Source: Bradyrhizobium iriomotense
GTDB lineage: Bacteria > Pseudomonadota > Alphaproteobacteria > Rhizobiales > Xanthobacteraceae
NCBI RefSeq assembly: GCF_018130765.1
Contig: NZ_JAFCJZ010000023.1
Location: forward strand, 1 to 64,000
Length of the DNA: 64,000 nucleotides
Direction of reading: 5' to 3'
The notes under the pieces were generated by a model, which worked only from the letters and a program-made list of their open reading frames with translations, made no database searches and was not told where the DNA came from. Below are positions 44,806 to 53,805 of this stretch, one piece after another (position 1 is the stretch's first letter; each line of letters starts with the position of its first letter). Both the position numbers and the translations under genes were made by a program.

Positions 44806-44832
44806 GGGGCGGCCTGACCGCCCCCTTTTTTT
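44806..44832 (+). terminator. Rho-independent terminator
   Basis: GGGGCGG and CCGCCCC pair with a 5-base loop and are followed by seven T. It lies 143 bp after the XRE stop and ends the LysR-XRE transcript. The rest of the 400-bp gap before the transpeptidase gene shows no gene. Confidence 0.9.
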
Positions 44833-45070
44833 GCCCTTTCTCTCCCCCTGCCCGGCGGTTTTCGCGAACCGATTGCGGCCTTGCCGCGACCCAATCGAGA
44901 GACTCCGCGGGCGGACGCACGGAGCTTTCGACTGCCGTGCTTAATGGGACCTCAACAATGGCGCCCTAATTTTCCGCCGATTTCACGAATCGGCGTACGC
45001 AGCGCGGCGGCCGAAAATTGCCAATACGAGTGCCCGTTCGGGCCTCGCTCTCTTGGGGAAGATGGGACAC

Positions 45071-46420
45071 ATGTCGAAACGCCATGCGATGATCATTGCC
45101 GTCGGCGTGCTCGCCAGCGCCTCTGCGCTGGCGCAAACCGAGACCGTTGGACAGGCCACGCCCAAGCCGGCGACGGCCGGGACAGTGCCGGCCACGGCCA
45201 ATCCGGCCCACGCGGCCGCGCCGAAAACCGCAACGACGCCCGCCTCAACGCCGGAAAGCCGTTCGGCCGCGGCGCTCGCGCTGACGCACGAGCCGACCTA
45301 TGACGAAGGCTCCGCCCAGCGCATCAAGGAGGCTGCCTTCAGCTATTCCGCGCTCGCCGTGCGCGGCGGCTGGCCGACGATCCCCGCGGATGCCAAATTC
45401 GCGCTCGGCGTCCAGGGCAGCAGCGACGATCTCTTGCGCAAGCGGTTGATCCTCTCCGGCGATCTCGCCACCGAGAAGGCCAGCGGCGCCTTCGACCAGG
45501 ATCTCGCCGACGCGGTGAAGCGCTTCCAGGCGCGTCACGGCCTCGCGCCGACCGGCGCCGTGACGCCGCGCACGATCGCGGCGATGAACGTCTCCGTGCA
45601 GAAGCGCATCCGCCAGTTGGAGGCCTCGCTCGAGCGGCTCGAGAACATGAATTTCGGCTTCGGCCAGCGCTATGTCGTGGTCAACATCCCCGCCGCCTTT
45701 GCCGAAGCGGTCGAGAACGACGTCGTGGTGCGGCGCTATCGCGTCATCGTCGGCAAGACCGAAAAGCCCTCGCCGACGCTGACGGCCCAGATCACCAGCG
45801 TCGTTCTCAACCCGACCTGGACGGTGCCGGCCTCGATCGCCAAGACCGAGATCTCGGCGCATATGCGCAAGGACCCGACCTATCTGTCGCGCATGCACAT
45901 GGAGGTGCTCGACGCCCACGACAATCCGATCGATCCGCATTCGGTCGACTGGTCGGGCACGCACACGCCGAACTTCACCGTGCGCCAGCACAACGGCACC
46001 TTCAACGCGCTCGGCGCCGTCAAGATCGACATGCCGAATTCCTATTCGGTCTACATGCACGACACCAACCAGCGCAATTTGTTCAGCGACGACTACCGCT
46101 TCGATTCCCACGGCTGCTCGCGCGTCGACAATGTGCGCGACCTCGCCGCCTGGCTGCTCAAGGACCAGCCGAAATGGAGCCGCGCCGCGATCGACGCGGA
46201 GATCGCCAGTGGCCAGCACCTCGAGGTCGCCATGGCGAAGAAGGTGCCGGTGGCCTGGATCTATCTTACGGCCTGGATGACCAAGGACCAGACCATCCAG
46301 TTCCGCAACGACGTCTATAACCAGGACGAGCAGCTGCTGGAGGCGACAGCCGAAGAGGCGGCGTTCTTTGGCAAGGCCGCCGACCATCCGCTGACTGCGC
46401 ACATGCATGTGACGCAATAG
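45071..46420 (+). CDS. L,D-transpeptidase (YkuD domain) with peptidoglycan-binding domain
   Basis: A 449-residue secreted protein. A signal peptide (1-21, cut after ALA) is followed by an Ala/Pro/Thr-rich linker, a PG_binding_1 domain (about 125-175, FDQDLADAVKRFQARHGLAPTG) and an YkuD catalytic domain (about 200-400). The active site is YMHDT (His330) and SHGCSR (His347, Cys349). It makes 3-3 cross-links in peptidoglycan, like YcbB/LdtD. The start was set at the ATG with GGGGAAG upstream, giving a normal signal peptide. Confidence 0.93.
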   Translation: MSKRHAMIIAVGVLASASALAQTETVGQATPKPATAGTVPATANPAHAAAPKTATTPASTPESRSAAALALTHEPTYDEGSAQRIKEAAFSYSALAVRGGWPTIPADAKFALGVQGSSDDLLRKRLILSGDLATEKASGAFDQDLADAVKRFQARHGLAPTGAVTPRTIAAMNVSVQKRIRQLEASLERLENMNFGFGQRYVVVNIPAAFAEAVENDVVVRRYRVIVGKTEKPSPTLTAQITSVVLNPTWTVPASIAKTEISAHMRKDPTYLSRMHMEVLDAHDNPIDPHSVDWSGTHTPNFTVRQHNGTFNALGAVKIDMPNSYSVYMHDTNQRNLFSDDYRFDSHGCSRVDNVRDLAAWLLKDQPKWSRAAIDAEIASGQHLEVAMAKKVPVAWIYLTAWMTKDQTIQFRNDVYNQDEQLLEATAEEAAFFGKAADHPLTAHMHVTQ

Positions 46421-46540
46421 GCGCTTCTCGCGCCATGCAATCGCGGCACAGGCGGATGCGGAGCCGCATCCCTTGCCGCGGTTGACCCCGGCCTCGGCCC
46501 GGCCGCACATTGCGCCTCGCCAACAACACGCGAGCGCGCG

Positions 46541-47356
46541 ATGCCCGAGATTTCCAACGAAAAATCCTACGCCGACGGCAAGATCCTCCAGCACGCCACC
46601 GACGGCGTCGGCGTGATCACCTTCAATAATCCCGACAAGCGCAACGCGATGTCGCTGGAGATGTGGGAGGGATTTGGCGAGGCGCTGACGACCTTGCGCG
46701 ACGACGACGCGGTGCGCGTCGTGATCCTGCGCGGTGCCGGCGGCAAGGCGTTCGTCTCGGGCGCGGACATCAGCCAGTTCGAAAAAACCCGTCACAACGC
46801 CGCCGCGTCCGAGGAATATGCCAGACGCAGCGTCGCCCAGCGCGCCCTGCTTGCCGACTATCCGAAGCCGACCATCGCCTGCATCCAGGGTTTTTGCCTC
46901 GGCGGCGGCATGCAGGTCGCGATGCTCGCCGACATCCGCATCGCCTCGCAGGACAGCCAGTTCGGGATCCCCGCGGCGAGGCTCGGCATCGCCTATGGCT
47001 ATGACGGCTTGCGGCACCTGGTGTCGCTCGTCGGCCCGTCCTGGGCGCGGCTTCTCATGTACACGGGCATGCGCATCGATGCCGCCGAAGCGCTGCGCAT
47101 CGGCCTCGTCGAGCGCGTGTTCCCGGAGGGCGAGCTCTGGGGCGAGACCATGGCGATTGCCGAGACGATCTCGCAGAACGCCCCGCTCGCGATCAAGGCC
47201 GCCAAGATCACCATCGCACAGGTCTTGAAGGACGAGAGCGCACGCGACATGGACGCGATCAAGGCGATCGGCACCGCATGCATGGACTCGGCGGATTTCC
47301 GCGAGGGCCGGCAGGCCTTCATGGAGAAGCGCAAGCCGAAGTTCCAGGGGAAGTAA
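46541..47356 (+). CDS. Enoyl-CoA hydratase/isomerase family protein
   Basis: A 271-residue crotonase-fold protein. The CoA-binding oxyanion segments are KAFVSGADISQFE and CLGGGMQVAMLADIRIA, with GIPAARLGIAYGYDGLRHLVSLVG. The two catalytic glutamates of classical hydratases are not both evident (GGG-MQ at the first position), so isomerase or another crotonase reaction is possible. It appears to be monocistronic. Confidence 0.92.
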   Translation: MPEISNEKSYADGKILQHATDGVGVITFNNPDKRNAMSLEMWEGFGEALTTLRDDDAVRVVILRGAGGKAFVSGADISQFEKTRHNAAASEEYARRSVAQRALLADYPKPTIACIQGFCLGGGMQVAMLADIRIASQDSQFGIPAARLGIAYGYDGLRHLVSLVGPSWARLLMYTGMRIDAAEALRIGLVERVFPEGELWGETMAIAETISQNAPLAIKAAKITIAQVLKDESARDMDAIKAIGTACMDSADFREGRQAFMEKRKPKFQGK

Positions 47357-47390
47357 TCAAGGCGCATTGCGAGCGCGCGTCTCTCACCAC

Positions 47391-47512
47391 TGTCATTGCG
47401 AGGAGCCTTTGCGACGAAGCAATCCAGACTGCCTCCGCACAGGGATTCTGGATTGCTTCGCGGAGCCTGTCATCGGGCCGCGCTTCGCGCGGACCCGGTG
47501 GCTCGCAATGAC
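47391..47512. repeat. Diverged GTCATTGCGAG palindromic repeat
   Basis: This starts GTCATTGCGAGGAGCC and ends GGCTCGCAATGAC. It contains GAAGCAATCCAGA and TCTGGATTGCTTC as paired inner arms, and an inserted GCGCTTCGCGC hairpin near 47480. It is of the same family as 697-774, but longer and less symmetrical. The rest of the gap to 47665 holds no gene. Confidence 0.8.
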
Positions 47513-47664
47513 GTCGTGGAGAGATCGAACCACAGAACTTGGAACCGTATTCCTGAGCAGGCTGAACCCTCGTTCAGCAAGATTAAATTCCTCTCCCGCC
47601 TGCGCTGCGGTAGCAACCAATTGATCTGTCGCTAGTTCTCCCGCAACCAACGAGGGAGATTGCG

Positions 47665-47952
47665 ATGAAACTCAAACTTGCTGTTCTGGGTCTGGCTGCC
47701 ATCGGCGGTATGGCGCTCGCTTCGGGACCGGCGCTTGCGGCAATGCCGAACGGCATTCCGCAGGCGGACCAGATTGCAAAAGGCCCGGCTGCCGACGTCG
47801 ACCAGGTGCGTATGGTCTGCAACGCCTGGGGCCGCTGCTGGTGGCGCCCGAACTATTATGGCGCCTACGGCTACTATGGCGGCCCGCGACGCTTCTACGG
47901 TTACGGCCCCCGTCCGTGGGGCTACGGCCACCGCCACTGGCACCGCTGGTAA
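47665..47952 (+). CDS. Small secreted Tyr/Gly/Trp-rich protein
   Basis: A 95-residue protein with a clear signal peptide (1-25, cut after ALA-A). The mature part contains VRMVCNAWGRCWWRPNYYGAYGYYGG with two cysteines, and a Tyr-Gly-Arg-His-rich end. Such proteins are abundant in Bradyrhizobium and of unknown role. GAGGGAG precedes the ATG and a terminator follows 8 bp after the stop. Confidence 0.85.
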   Translation: MKLKLAVLGLAAIGGMALASGPALAAMPNGIPQADQIAKGPAADVDQVRMVCNAWGRCWWRPNYYGAYGYYGGPRRFYGYGPRPWGYGHRHWHRW

Positions 47953-47960
47953 ATGATGAA

Positions 47961-47980
47961 GGGGCCGTGAGGCCCCTTTT
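47961..47980 (+). terminator. Rho-independent terminator
   Basis: GGGGCC-GTGA-GGCCCC followed by TTTT, 8 bp after the stop of the small secreted protein. Confidence 0.85.
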
Positions 47981-48030
47981 CCTGCGCAACGCTTTGCACA
48001 TACAAAAGGCGCAGACGCGGAGCCGCTCGG

Positions 48031-48447
48031 CTATGATCTCGCGACCGGCGGATCGCCGAAGACCTCGATCAGGCGAAAGCGCTCGCACATGAGCATCATG
48101 TCTTCGCTGAAGCGTCCGAGCCGGCCGAAATAGGTGCGATGAGCGCTGCGCCAATAGGCCAGGCTTCGATCGCCTTCGCCCTCGTCATAGGCAAAAGCGG
48201 CGTCGACCTCATGGAAGCGCCGATATGTGATCTCGGTAGATTCGATGACGCAGCACGGTTCTCCCCGTCCATCGAGCACGACCCAGCGCTCGCCGGGCGT
48301 AGACGTGTTCGGCTCGTCTTCCGTGCTGCAAGTTGCGGTCTTGATGCCCCTGACGACGAGATCGAGCAATTCGTCCGCGAGCCTGGGACTGTCGCCGAAA
48401 GCAAACGTCCGGAGGTGTCGATAGCGTTCGGGGACCTGCCTGCTCAT
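48031..48447 (-). CDS. ASCH domain protein
   Basis: A 138-residue protein with the ASCH fold pattern: FAFGDSPRLADELLDLVVRGIKTATCST, then GERWVVLDGRGEPCCVIESTEI. The G-x-K-x-x-T motif is GIKTAT. ASCH domains are PUA-related and thought to bind RNA or act on nucleosides. The start ATG has AAGGAAG. Its start is 10 bp past the stop of the dehydrogenase gene and the two may form an operon. Confidence 0.88.
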   Translation of the reverse strand: MSRQVPERYRHLRTFAFGDSPRLADELLDLVVRGIKTATCSTEDEPNTSTPGERWVVLDGRGEPCCVIESTEITYRRFHEVDAAFAYDEGEGDRSLAYWRSAHRTYFGRLGRFSEDMMLMCERFRLIEVFGDPPVARS

Positions 48448-48457
48448 CCGCTTCCTT

Positions 48458-49537
48458 TCAGAGTGCGGCAATCACCGCCTTCGCGATATCGGCCGTGCCA
48501 TTGCTGCCGCCAAATTCCATCGGCTTGATGCCGCCGGCATAGACCTGGTCCACCGCGCGCTCGATTTGCTCGCCCGCGTCAGCCGCACTCTCCACGCCAT
48601 GCTTCTCGGCGAGCCAGTCCAGCATCATCGCGGCCGACAGGATCATGCCGGTGGGATTGGCCTTGCCCTGCCCCATGATGTCAGGCGCGGTGCCGTGGCA
48701 GGGCTGGAACACGGCATATTTGTCGCCGATGTCGGCGGACGGCGCCATGCCGAGACCGCCGATCAGGCTCGCGGTGATGTCGGAGACGATGTCGCCGAAC
48801 ATGTTCTCCATCACCATCACGTCGAAATCCCAGGGACGCTTGACCAGCATCGCCGAGCAGGCATCGACATAGAGCCGGTCGGTCCTCACATCAGGATGCT
48901 TCTTCGCGATCTCGTCGAAGATGCCGCGGAAGAAGGCAAAGGCCTTGAACACGTTCGCCTTGTCGATACAGGCGAGCGCACCCGGCTTGCCGCGCGCCTT
49001 GCGCCGCTCGGCGAGGCGGAACGAGAAGTCGAACAGGCGCTCGGACGTCCGGCGCGTGATCACCATGGTCTCGCGCGCGTCCTCATGAGTGACGACGCCC
49101 TTGCCCATCGAGGCGAACAGGCCCTCGGTGGATTCGCGGATCACGACGAGATCGATGCCGCGTTTGTCCGCGCCGACGATCGGGCTCGGCACGCCGGGAA
49201 TGAGGCGCGCCGGGCGCACGCCGGCATAGAGATCGAAGATGAAGCGCAGCTCGATCTGCGGCGCGATCTCGGTATTGTCGGGATAGCGCACCGACGGCAG
49301 GCCGCAGGCCCCTAACAGGATCGCATCCGCCTCCTCGCAGAGCTTGATGGTCGAGTCCGGCATCGACTTGCCGGTGGCGAGATAATTGGTGGCGCCGGCC
49401 GGCGCCTCGGTGAAACGGAAGCCGAGGCCGGATCTTTCGCCGACCTTGCGCAGCACCTCGAGCGCCGGCGCCATGACTTCGGGACCGATGCCGTCACCGG
49501 CGAGCACGGCAATATGGAAGGCGTTGTTTGCGGACAT
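48458..49537 (-). CDS. Isocitrate/isopropylmalate dehydrogenase family protein
   Basis: A 359-residue decarboxylating beta-hydroxy-acid dehydrogenase. It opens VLAGDGIGPEVM, has the substrate-phosphate region RESTEGLF, catalytic Lys in ACIDKANV, the metal-binding aspartates in MENMFGDIVSDITASLIGG and the cofactor loop FQPCHGTAPDIMGQG. LeuB itself is expected elsewhere, and the sequence fits the tartrate dehydrogenase-like subgroup. The substrate is uncertain. It starts at the second ATG, with AGGAA upstream. Confidence 0.92.
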   Translation of the reverse strand: MSANNAFHIAVLAGDGIGPEVMAPALEVLRKVGERSGLGFRFTEAPAGATNYLATGKSMPDSTIKLCEEADAILLGACGLPSVRYPDNTEIAPQIELRFIFDLYAGVRPARLIPGVPSPIVGADKRGIDLVVIRESTEGLFASMGKGVVTHEDARETMVITRRTSERLFDFSFRLAERRKARGKPGALACIDKANVFKAFAFFRGIFDEIAKKHPDVRTDRLYVDACSAMLVKRPWDFDVMVMENMFGDIVSDITASLIGGLGMAPSADIGDKYAVFQPCHGTAPDIMGQGKANPTGMILSAAMMLDWLAEKHGVESAADAGEQIERAVDQVYAGGIKPMEFGGSNGTADIAKAVIAAL

Positions 49538-49610
49538 GGGGGTTCCTGGATTTTCAGACGTCATTCCGGGGCGGTCCGCAGGACCGAACCCGGAAAGACG
49601 TAAAGAGAAA

Positions 49611-50678
49611 CTACGGCGTCAGCACGGTGCGGCCAACCACCGCGCCCTGCTGCAATTGCACCAGCGCGTCGTTGGCCTTGGCGAGCGGGGCCGTCGTCAC
49701 CGGGATCGGTGGCACCTTCTTCGACCGCACGAGATCGAGCAGCTCCTGCGTTTCGCGCAAGTTTCCGACATAGCTGCCCTGGATCGTCACCGCCTTGATC
49801 GGAATCAGCGGCAGCGCCCAGGTCGCGCCGCCGCCGAACAGGCCGACGATGATGAGCTTGCCGCCCTTGGTCAGACAGTCGAAGCCGAGCTGGGTCGTGG
49901 CGGAGTTGCCGACGAGGTCGATCACGGCGCGGATCGGACCGCCCGCTTTCTTCGCCAGCTGTTCCAGCGCATCCGGCGCCTTGGGATCGACCGTTGAGAG
50001 CGCGCCGGCCTTCTCGGCCGCTTCGCGCTTCCTGGCGTCGATGTCGACCATGATCGCGCCCTTGCCGCCCATCGCCTTCAGCAGCGACAGCGCCATCAGG
50101 CCGAGGCCGCCGGCACCGAACATCACGATCGGCGTGTCGAAATGCTGCTCGACCTTCTTCAGCGCACTGTAGGTGGTCACGCCCGAGCAGGCATAGGGTG
50201 CGGTCGTCGCGGGATCGAGGCCTTTCAGATTGAGCAGATAGCGCGGATGCGGCACCAGCATGTGATCGGCATAGCCGCCGTCGCAATAGACGCCGAGCGA
50301 GCGCGGCGTCAGGCACATGTTCTCGTCGCCGCCGAGGCACGTCGCACATTTGCCGCAGCCGATCCAGGGATAGACCAGGCCGACATCGCCGAGCTTGAGA
50401 TCACCCTGGTCGGTCGGCTTCACGTCCGGGCCGAAGGCGAGGACTTCGCCGACGGTCTCATGGCCCATGGTCAGCGGCAGGTTGATGCCGCGGTCCTTCA
50501 GCGACAGCGGCTTGCGGCCGTGGCCGAGATCGTAACCGCCTTCCCAGATGTGGAGGTCGCTGTGGCAGACGCCGGCGGCCTTCACCTTGATCAGCACCTG
50601 CGTTCCCGAGGGCTGCGGCGTCGCCTCGTCGAACTCCTGCAGCGGCGCCTTGAAATCGGCAACCTTGAAACTCTTCAT
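49611..50678 (-). CDS. Zinc-dependent alcohol dehydrogenase
   Basis: A 355-residue MDR enzyme with both zinc sites: the catalytic site GVCHSDLH (about 36-43) and GHETVGE, and the structural site GCGKCATCLGGDENMC (C-x2-C-x2-C-x7-C, about 107-122). The NAD fold is FGAGGLGLMAL. Some genes of this type act on long-chain or aromatic alcohols. The start has GGGAGGA. It may be co-transcribed with the dehydrogenase downstream (74 bp gap). Confidence 0.93.
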   Translation of the reverse strand: MKSFKVADFKAPLQEFDEATPQPSGTQVLIKVKAAGVCHSDLHIWEGGYDLGHGRKPLSLKDRGINLPLTMGHETVGEVLAFGPDVKPTDQGDLKLGDVGLVYPWIGCGKCATCLGGDENMCLTPRSLGVYCDGGYADHMLVPHPRYLLNLKGLDPATTAPYACSGVTTYSALKKVEQHFDTPIVMFGAGGLGLMALSLLKAMGGKGAIMVDIDARKREAAEKAGALSTVDPKAPDALEQLAKKAGGPIRAVIDLVGNSATTQLGFDCLTKGGKLIIVGLFGGGATWALPLIPIKAVTIQGSYVGNLRETQELLDLVRSKKVPPIPVTTAPLAKANDALVQLQQGAVVGRTVLTP

Positions 50679-50825
50679 CGGAATCCTCCCGGCCTGCTTC
50701 TTGTTGTCATGCCCACCATGCCATGGCCGGCGGAGCGAGACAAACTCGCTCCTGTCTAGTTTACGGCGATCGGGGATGGCAATCCGACGGTGCGCAGGGC
50801 CGCATTGCTTGCGGCACGAAGCCGT

Positions 50826-52022
50826 TCAGCCTTGCGCGGCCGTTTTACCTGACGGAATTGGCGCCTTGTCGGCAAGGCCAATCTCCTCGCGCAACGCATC
50901 GGTGTGCGCGCCGAGCGCGGACACCGTCTTGGCCGGCGTCGTGTCGGCTCCCGACATCCGGAACGGCAGGTTGAGCACCTGGAACGAGCCGCCCTCGTCC
51001 CGCACCTCGGAGAGCGCCTGGCGATGCGCAAGCTGCGGATCGGCCAACGCCTCTGACACGGTGCGATAGGCCGAAGCCGGGACGCCGGCAGCACCAAGCG
51101 CGAGCAGGCATGCATCGGTCGAAAGCTGCCGCGACCAGACCTCGACGCCGTCCATCAACGCCGCCCAGTTCTCGCGGCGCGGGGCGTAGGTCGCGAAGCG
51201 TGGATCGGAGATCCATTCGGGGCGGCCGATCACCCCCATCAAGGCCTGGAACGTCTTCTCGCTGGCGACAGTGATCATGACATAGCCGCTTGCCGTCTCG
51301 GTCGGCCCGAACATCGGGCGCGGCGGCGGCGCGACCGCGAATTGCGAGATCTGCAACTCGGTCAGGGTCAAGGACAGCATCGATTCCAGCATGGAGACGT
51401 CGATGTGCTGGCCGAGCCCGGTCACGGTGCGCTGATAGAGCGCCGATGCAATTGCGCCAAAGCCGTAGGTGCCGGTGACAACGTCGGCGTGGTAGATGCC
51501 GCAACAGTCGGGCCTGTGACGGCCGGGCTGGTAGGCGAGATGCGCCATGTCGTAGCCGGAGGCGGCATGGATCACCGGCGCATAGGCCGGCAGCTCGGCC
51601 GAGGGGCCGGTCTGGCCATAGCCGGAGATCGAGCAGTAGATCAGCCTCTCGTTGACCGCACGCAGCCTGTCATAGTCGAGCCGCAGCCGATGCATCACGC
51701 CGGGGCGGAAGTTCTCGACCAGGATGTCGGCGGTCGCGGCCAGCCGGTAGACGGCGTCCCTGCCGTCCTCGGACTTGAGGTCGAGCACCAGGCTCTTCTT
51801 GCCGACATTGAGCTGGCCGAACGCGGTGCTGCAGCCCTTGCGCAGCGGCGGCCGGGTCCGCATCGTCTCCCCGCCGTCGGTCTCGATCTTGATGACCTCG
51901 GCGCCCATGTCGGCTAGCATGCGCGCGCAGTGGGGACCGGCGATCGTGGTCGAAAAATCCAGGACCCGCAGGCCCGCGAAAGCCTTTGTCGTCGTCCCCT
52001 CATGCTTGTCTGGTAGCTGCAT
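50826..52022 (-). CDS. CoA transferase (CaiB/BaiF, family III)
   Basis: A 398-residue family III CoA transferase. The N-terminal VLDFSTTIAGPHCARMLADMGAEVIKIE and LDLKSEDGRDAVYRLAATADILVENFRPGVM are diagnostic. The catalytic aspartate lies in the CGIYHADVVTGTYGFGAIASAL region. It moves CoA from one acyl-CoA to another acid. It could serve a short-chain or aromatic acid, but the neighbours give no clear pathway. Confidence 0.92.
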   Translation of the reverse strand: MQLPDKHEGTTTKAFAGLRVLDFSTTIAGPHCARMLADMGAEVIKIETDGGETMRTRPPLRKGCSTAFGQLNVGKKSLVLDLKSEDGRDAVYRLAATADILVENFRPGVMHRLRLDYDRLRAVNERLIYCSISGYGQTGPSAELPAYAPVIHAASGYDMAHLAYQPGRHRPDCCGIYHADVVTGTYGFGAIASALYQRTVTGLGQHIDVSMLESMLSLTLTELQISQFAVAPPPRPMFGPTETASGYVMITVASEKTFQALMGVIGRPEWISDPRFATYAPRRENWAALMDGVEVWSRQLSTDACLLALGAAGVPASAYRTVSEALADPQLAHRQALSEVRDEGGSFQVLNLPFRMSGADTTPAKTVSALGAHTDALREEIGLADKAPIPSGKTAAQG

Positions 52023-52218
52023 GCGTGCCGCGTCTCCCTGGGGCCCCCTTAGGAACCGCCGATGTTCTCTCTTATTGGTGCGGCGACCCTAGAGGGCGGC
52101 GGCTGAGTAGGAAAGTCTTTACCGAGCAGACGCGTCTTGCGGCGGGCTTGAGAATTTCCAGGGCAACTGGACCCGTTCTTGCATAGCAGCAAACGGGATC
52201 GGATAAGGGCAGCAGTTC

Positions 52219-53634
52219 TTGAGGGTCTTGTTCGTTACGACAGAGATGGACGACTTCGTCCGCGTCGGCGGACTTGGAGCCGTTTCCGCTGCCCTCCCCC
52301 GCGCGCTACGCCCCTTCGCCGATATCCGGATCATGCTGCCCGGCTATCGCGACATCATCGAGCAACTCACGCATATCCAGATTGTCGGCCGCTGCCCGCC
52401 GTTCGCTGAGCTGCCGGCCTGCTCGCTCGGCCGTGCCGCGACCAAGGATGGCCTGCCGGTCTACGTGCTGTTGTGCTCGCAGCTCTACGACCGGCCCGGC
52501 AATCCCTATGGCGATGAGTCCGGGCACGACTGGCCCGACAACGACATCCGCTTCGCGCGCTTCGCCTCGGCAGCAGCTGAGCTTGCCATGGGCAAGCTGG
52601 ACAAGAATTGGGCAGCGGACCTGGTCCATGCCAACGATTGGCAGGCCTCGCTGGTGCCGGCCTATCTCGCCTGGCGCGGCGCCAAGCTGCCGTCGATCCT
52701 GACCATTCACAACCTCGCCTATCAGGGCCTCTTCCCGAAGGAGGCGCTGCGGCGGATCGGCGCACCGGAAAGCTCCTTCCACATCGACGGCGTCGAGTTC
52801 TACGATCAGGTCTCCTTCCTCAAGGCGGGCCTGGTCTACGCTTCGCACCTCACCACCGTCAGCGGCACCTATGCGCGCGAGATCACCACGGAGGAATTCG
52901 GCTGCGGCCTGGAGGGCCTGCTCCGCCTGCGCTCGGATGCCGCCGAGCTCACCGGCATCCTCAACGGTATCGACGAGAGCTGGGACCCGCGCTCTTGCGC
53001 GCAACTCGCCCAGCAGTTCGGGGCCGGCGACTGGGTCGGCAAGAAGGCCAATGCGGATTATGTGCGCAAGCAGTTCGGGCTCGCGGTGTCGCGGGGGCCG
53101 ATGTTCGGCATCGTCGCCCGCCTCGTGCACCAGAAGGGCATCGACCTCGTGCTGGCGGCGGCCGACGAGATCATCGATGCCGGCGGGCAGATCGTGGTCA
53201 CCGGCTCCGGCGAGCCGGCGCTCGAGCAGGCGCTGATCAACGCCCATCGCCGGCGTCCCGATGCCATCGGAGTGGCGATCGGCTTCAACGAAGCGCAGGC
53301 GCGGCGTATCTTTGCCGGCAGCGACTTCACCCTGATGCCGTCGCGGTTCGAGCCCTGCGGCCTCAGCCAGATGTACGCCCAGCGCTTCGGCTCATTGCCG
53401 ATCGGTCACCAGACCGGCGGTCTGGCCGAAACCATCACCGACGGCGAGACAGGCTTTTTGTTCTCAAGGCCCTCGCACGAATCCTTCCTCGGCGGCGTGC
53501 GCCGGGCGTTCTCGGCCTTCATGGCGCAGGACCAGCTCGACACCATGCGCCGCAGCGCCATGGGACGATCGTTCTCCTGGAGCATCTCGGCCGGCAGCTA
53601 CAGCGCGCTGTATAGGAAGCTGGCGTCGGTGTGA
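52219..53634 (+). CDS. glgA: Glycogen synthase (ADP-glucose type)
   Basis: A 471-residue GT5 glycosyltransferase that builds alpha-1,4-glucan from ADP-glucose. The N-terminal ADP-glucose motif KxGGL is changed to RVGGL (FVRVGGLGAV, about 14-23), a conservative replacement of the lysine. The C-terminal motif SRFEPCGLSQMYAQRFGSLPIGHQTGGL is intact and supports activity. It starts with TTG, preceded by a weak AAGGG site. It stands alone, without glgC or glgB next to it. Confidence 0.92.
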   Translation: MRVLFVTTEMDDFVRVGGLGAVSAALPRALRPFADIRIMLPGYRDIIEQLTHIQIVGRCPPFAELPACSLGRAATKDGLPVYVLLCSQLYDRPGNPYGDESGHDWPDNDIRFARFASAAAELAMGKLDKNWAADLVHANDWQASLVPAYLAWRGAKLPSILTIHNLAYQGLFPKEALRRIGAPESSFHIDGVEFYDQVSFLKAGLVYASHLTTVSGTYAREITTEEFGCGLEGLLRLRSDAAELTGILNGIDESWDPRSCAQLAQQFGAGDWVGKKANADYVRKQFGLAVSRGPMFGIVARLVHQKGIDLVLAAADEIIDAGGQIVVTGSGEPALEQALINAHRRRPDAIGVAIGFNEAQARRIFAGSDFTLMPSRFEPCGLSQMYAQRFGSLPIGHQTGGLAETITDGETGFLFSRPSHESFLGGVRRAFSAFMAQDQLDTMRRSAMGRSFSWSISAGSYSALYRKLASV

Positions 53635-53648
53635 GGCCTCACTCTCCT

Positions 53649-53794
53649 CTCGTGCCCCGGACGCGGCGCAGCGCGTCGCCCTTGCGACGTGGTGCGCTGC
53701 TGAGCCGGGGCCCATCTCACAGAGGAGTCCGTGGCCCCTGGGTCCCGGCTCTGCGCCGCAACGCTCATGCGTCGCAGCTTGTCCGGGACACGAG
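53649..53794. repeat. Composite palindromic repeat (GTCCCGG family)
   Basis: The ends CTCGTGCCCCGGAC and GTCCGGGACACGAG are near-perfect complements, and inner arms CTGAGCCGGGGCCCA and TGGGTCCCGGCTC pair too. It is the same family as the element at 2410-2581 in inverted order. It lies between the convergent glgA and DUF2236 genes. Confidence 0.85.
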
Positions 53795-53805
53795 AGATTT
53801 GGCCC

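Noticed and set aside
45245..47017. 590-codon minus-strand frame over the transpeptidase and enoyl-CoA hydratase genes
   Set aside because: It is antisense to two well-supported genes and has no domain pattern or ribosome-binding site.
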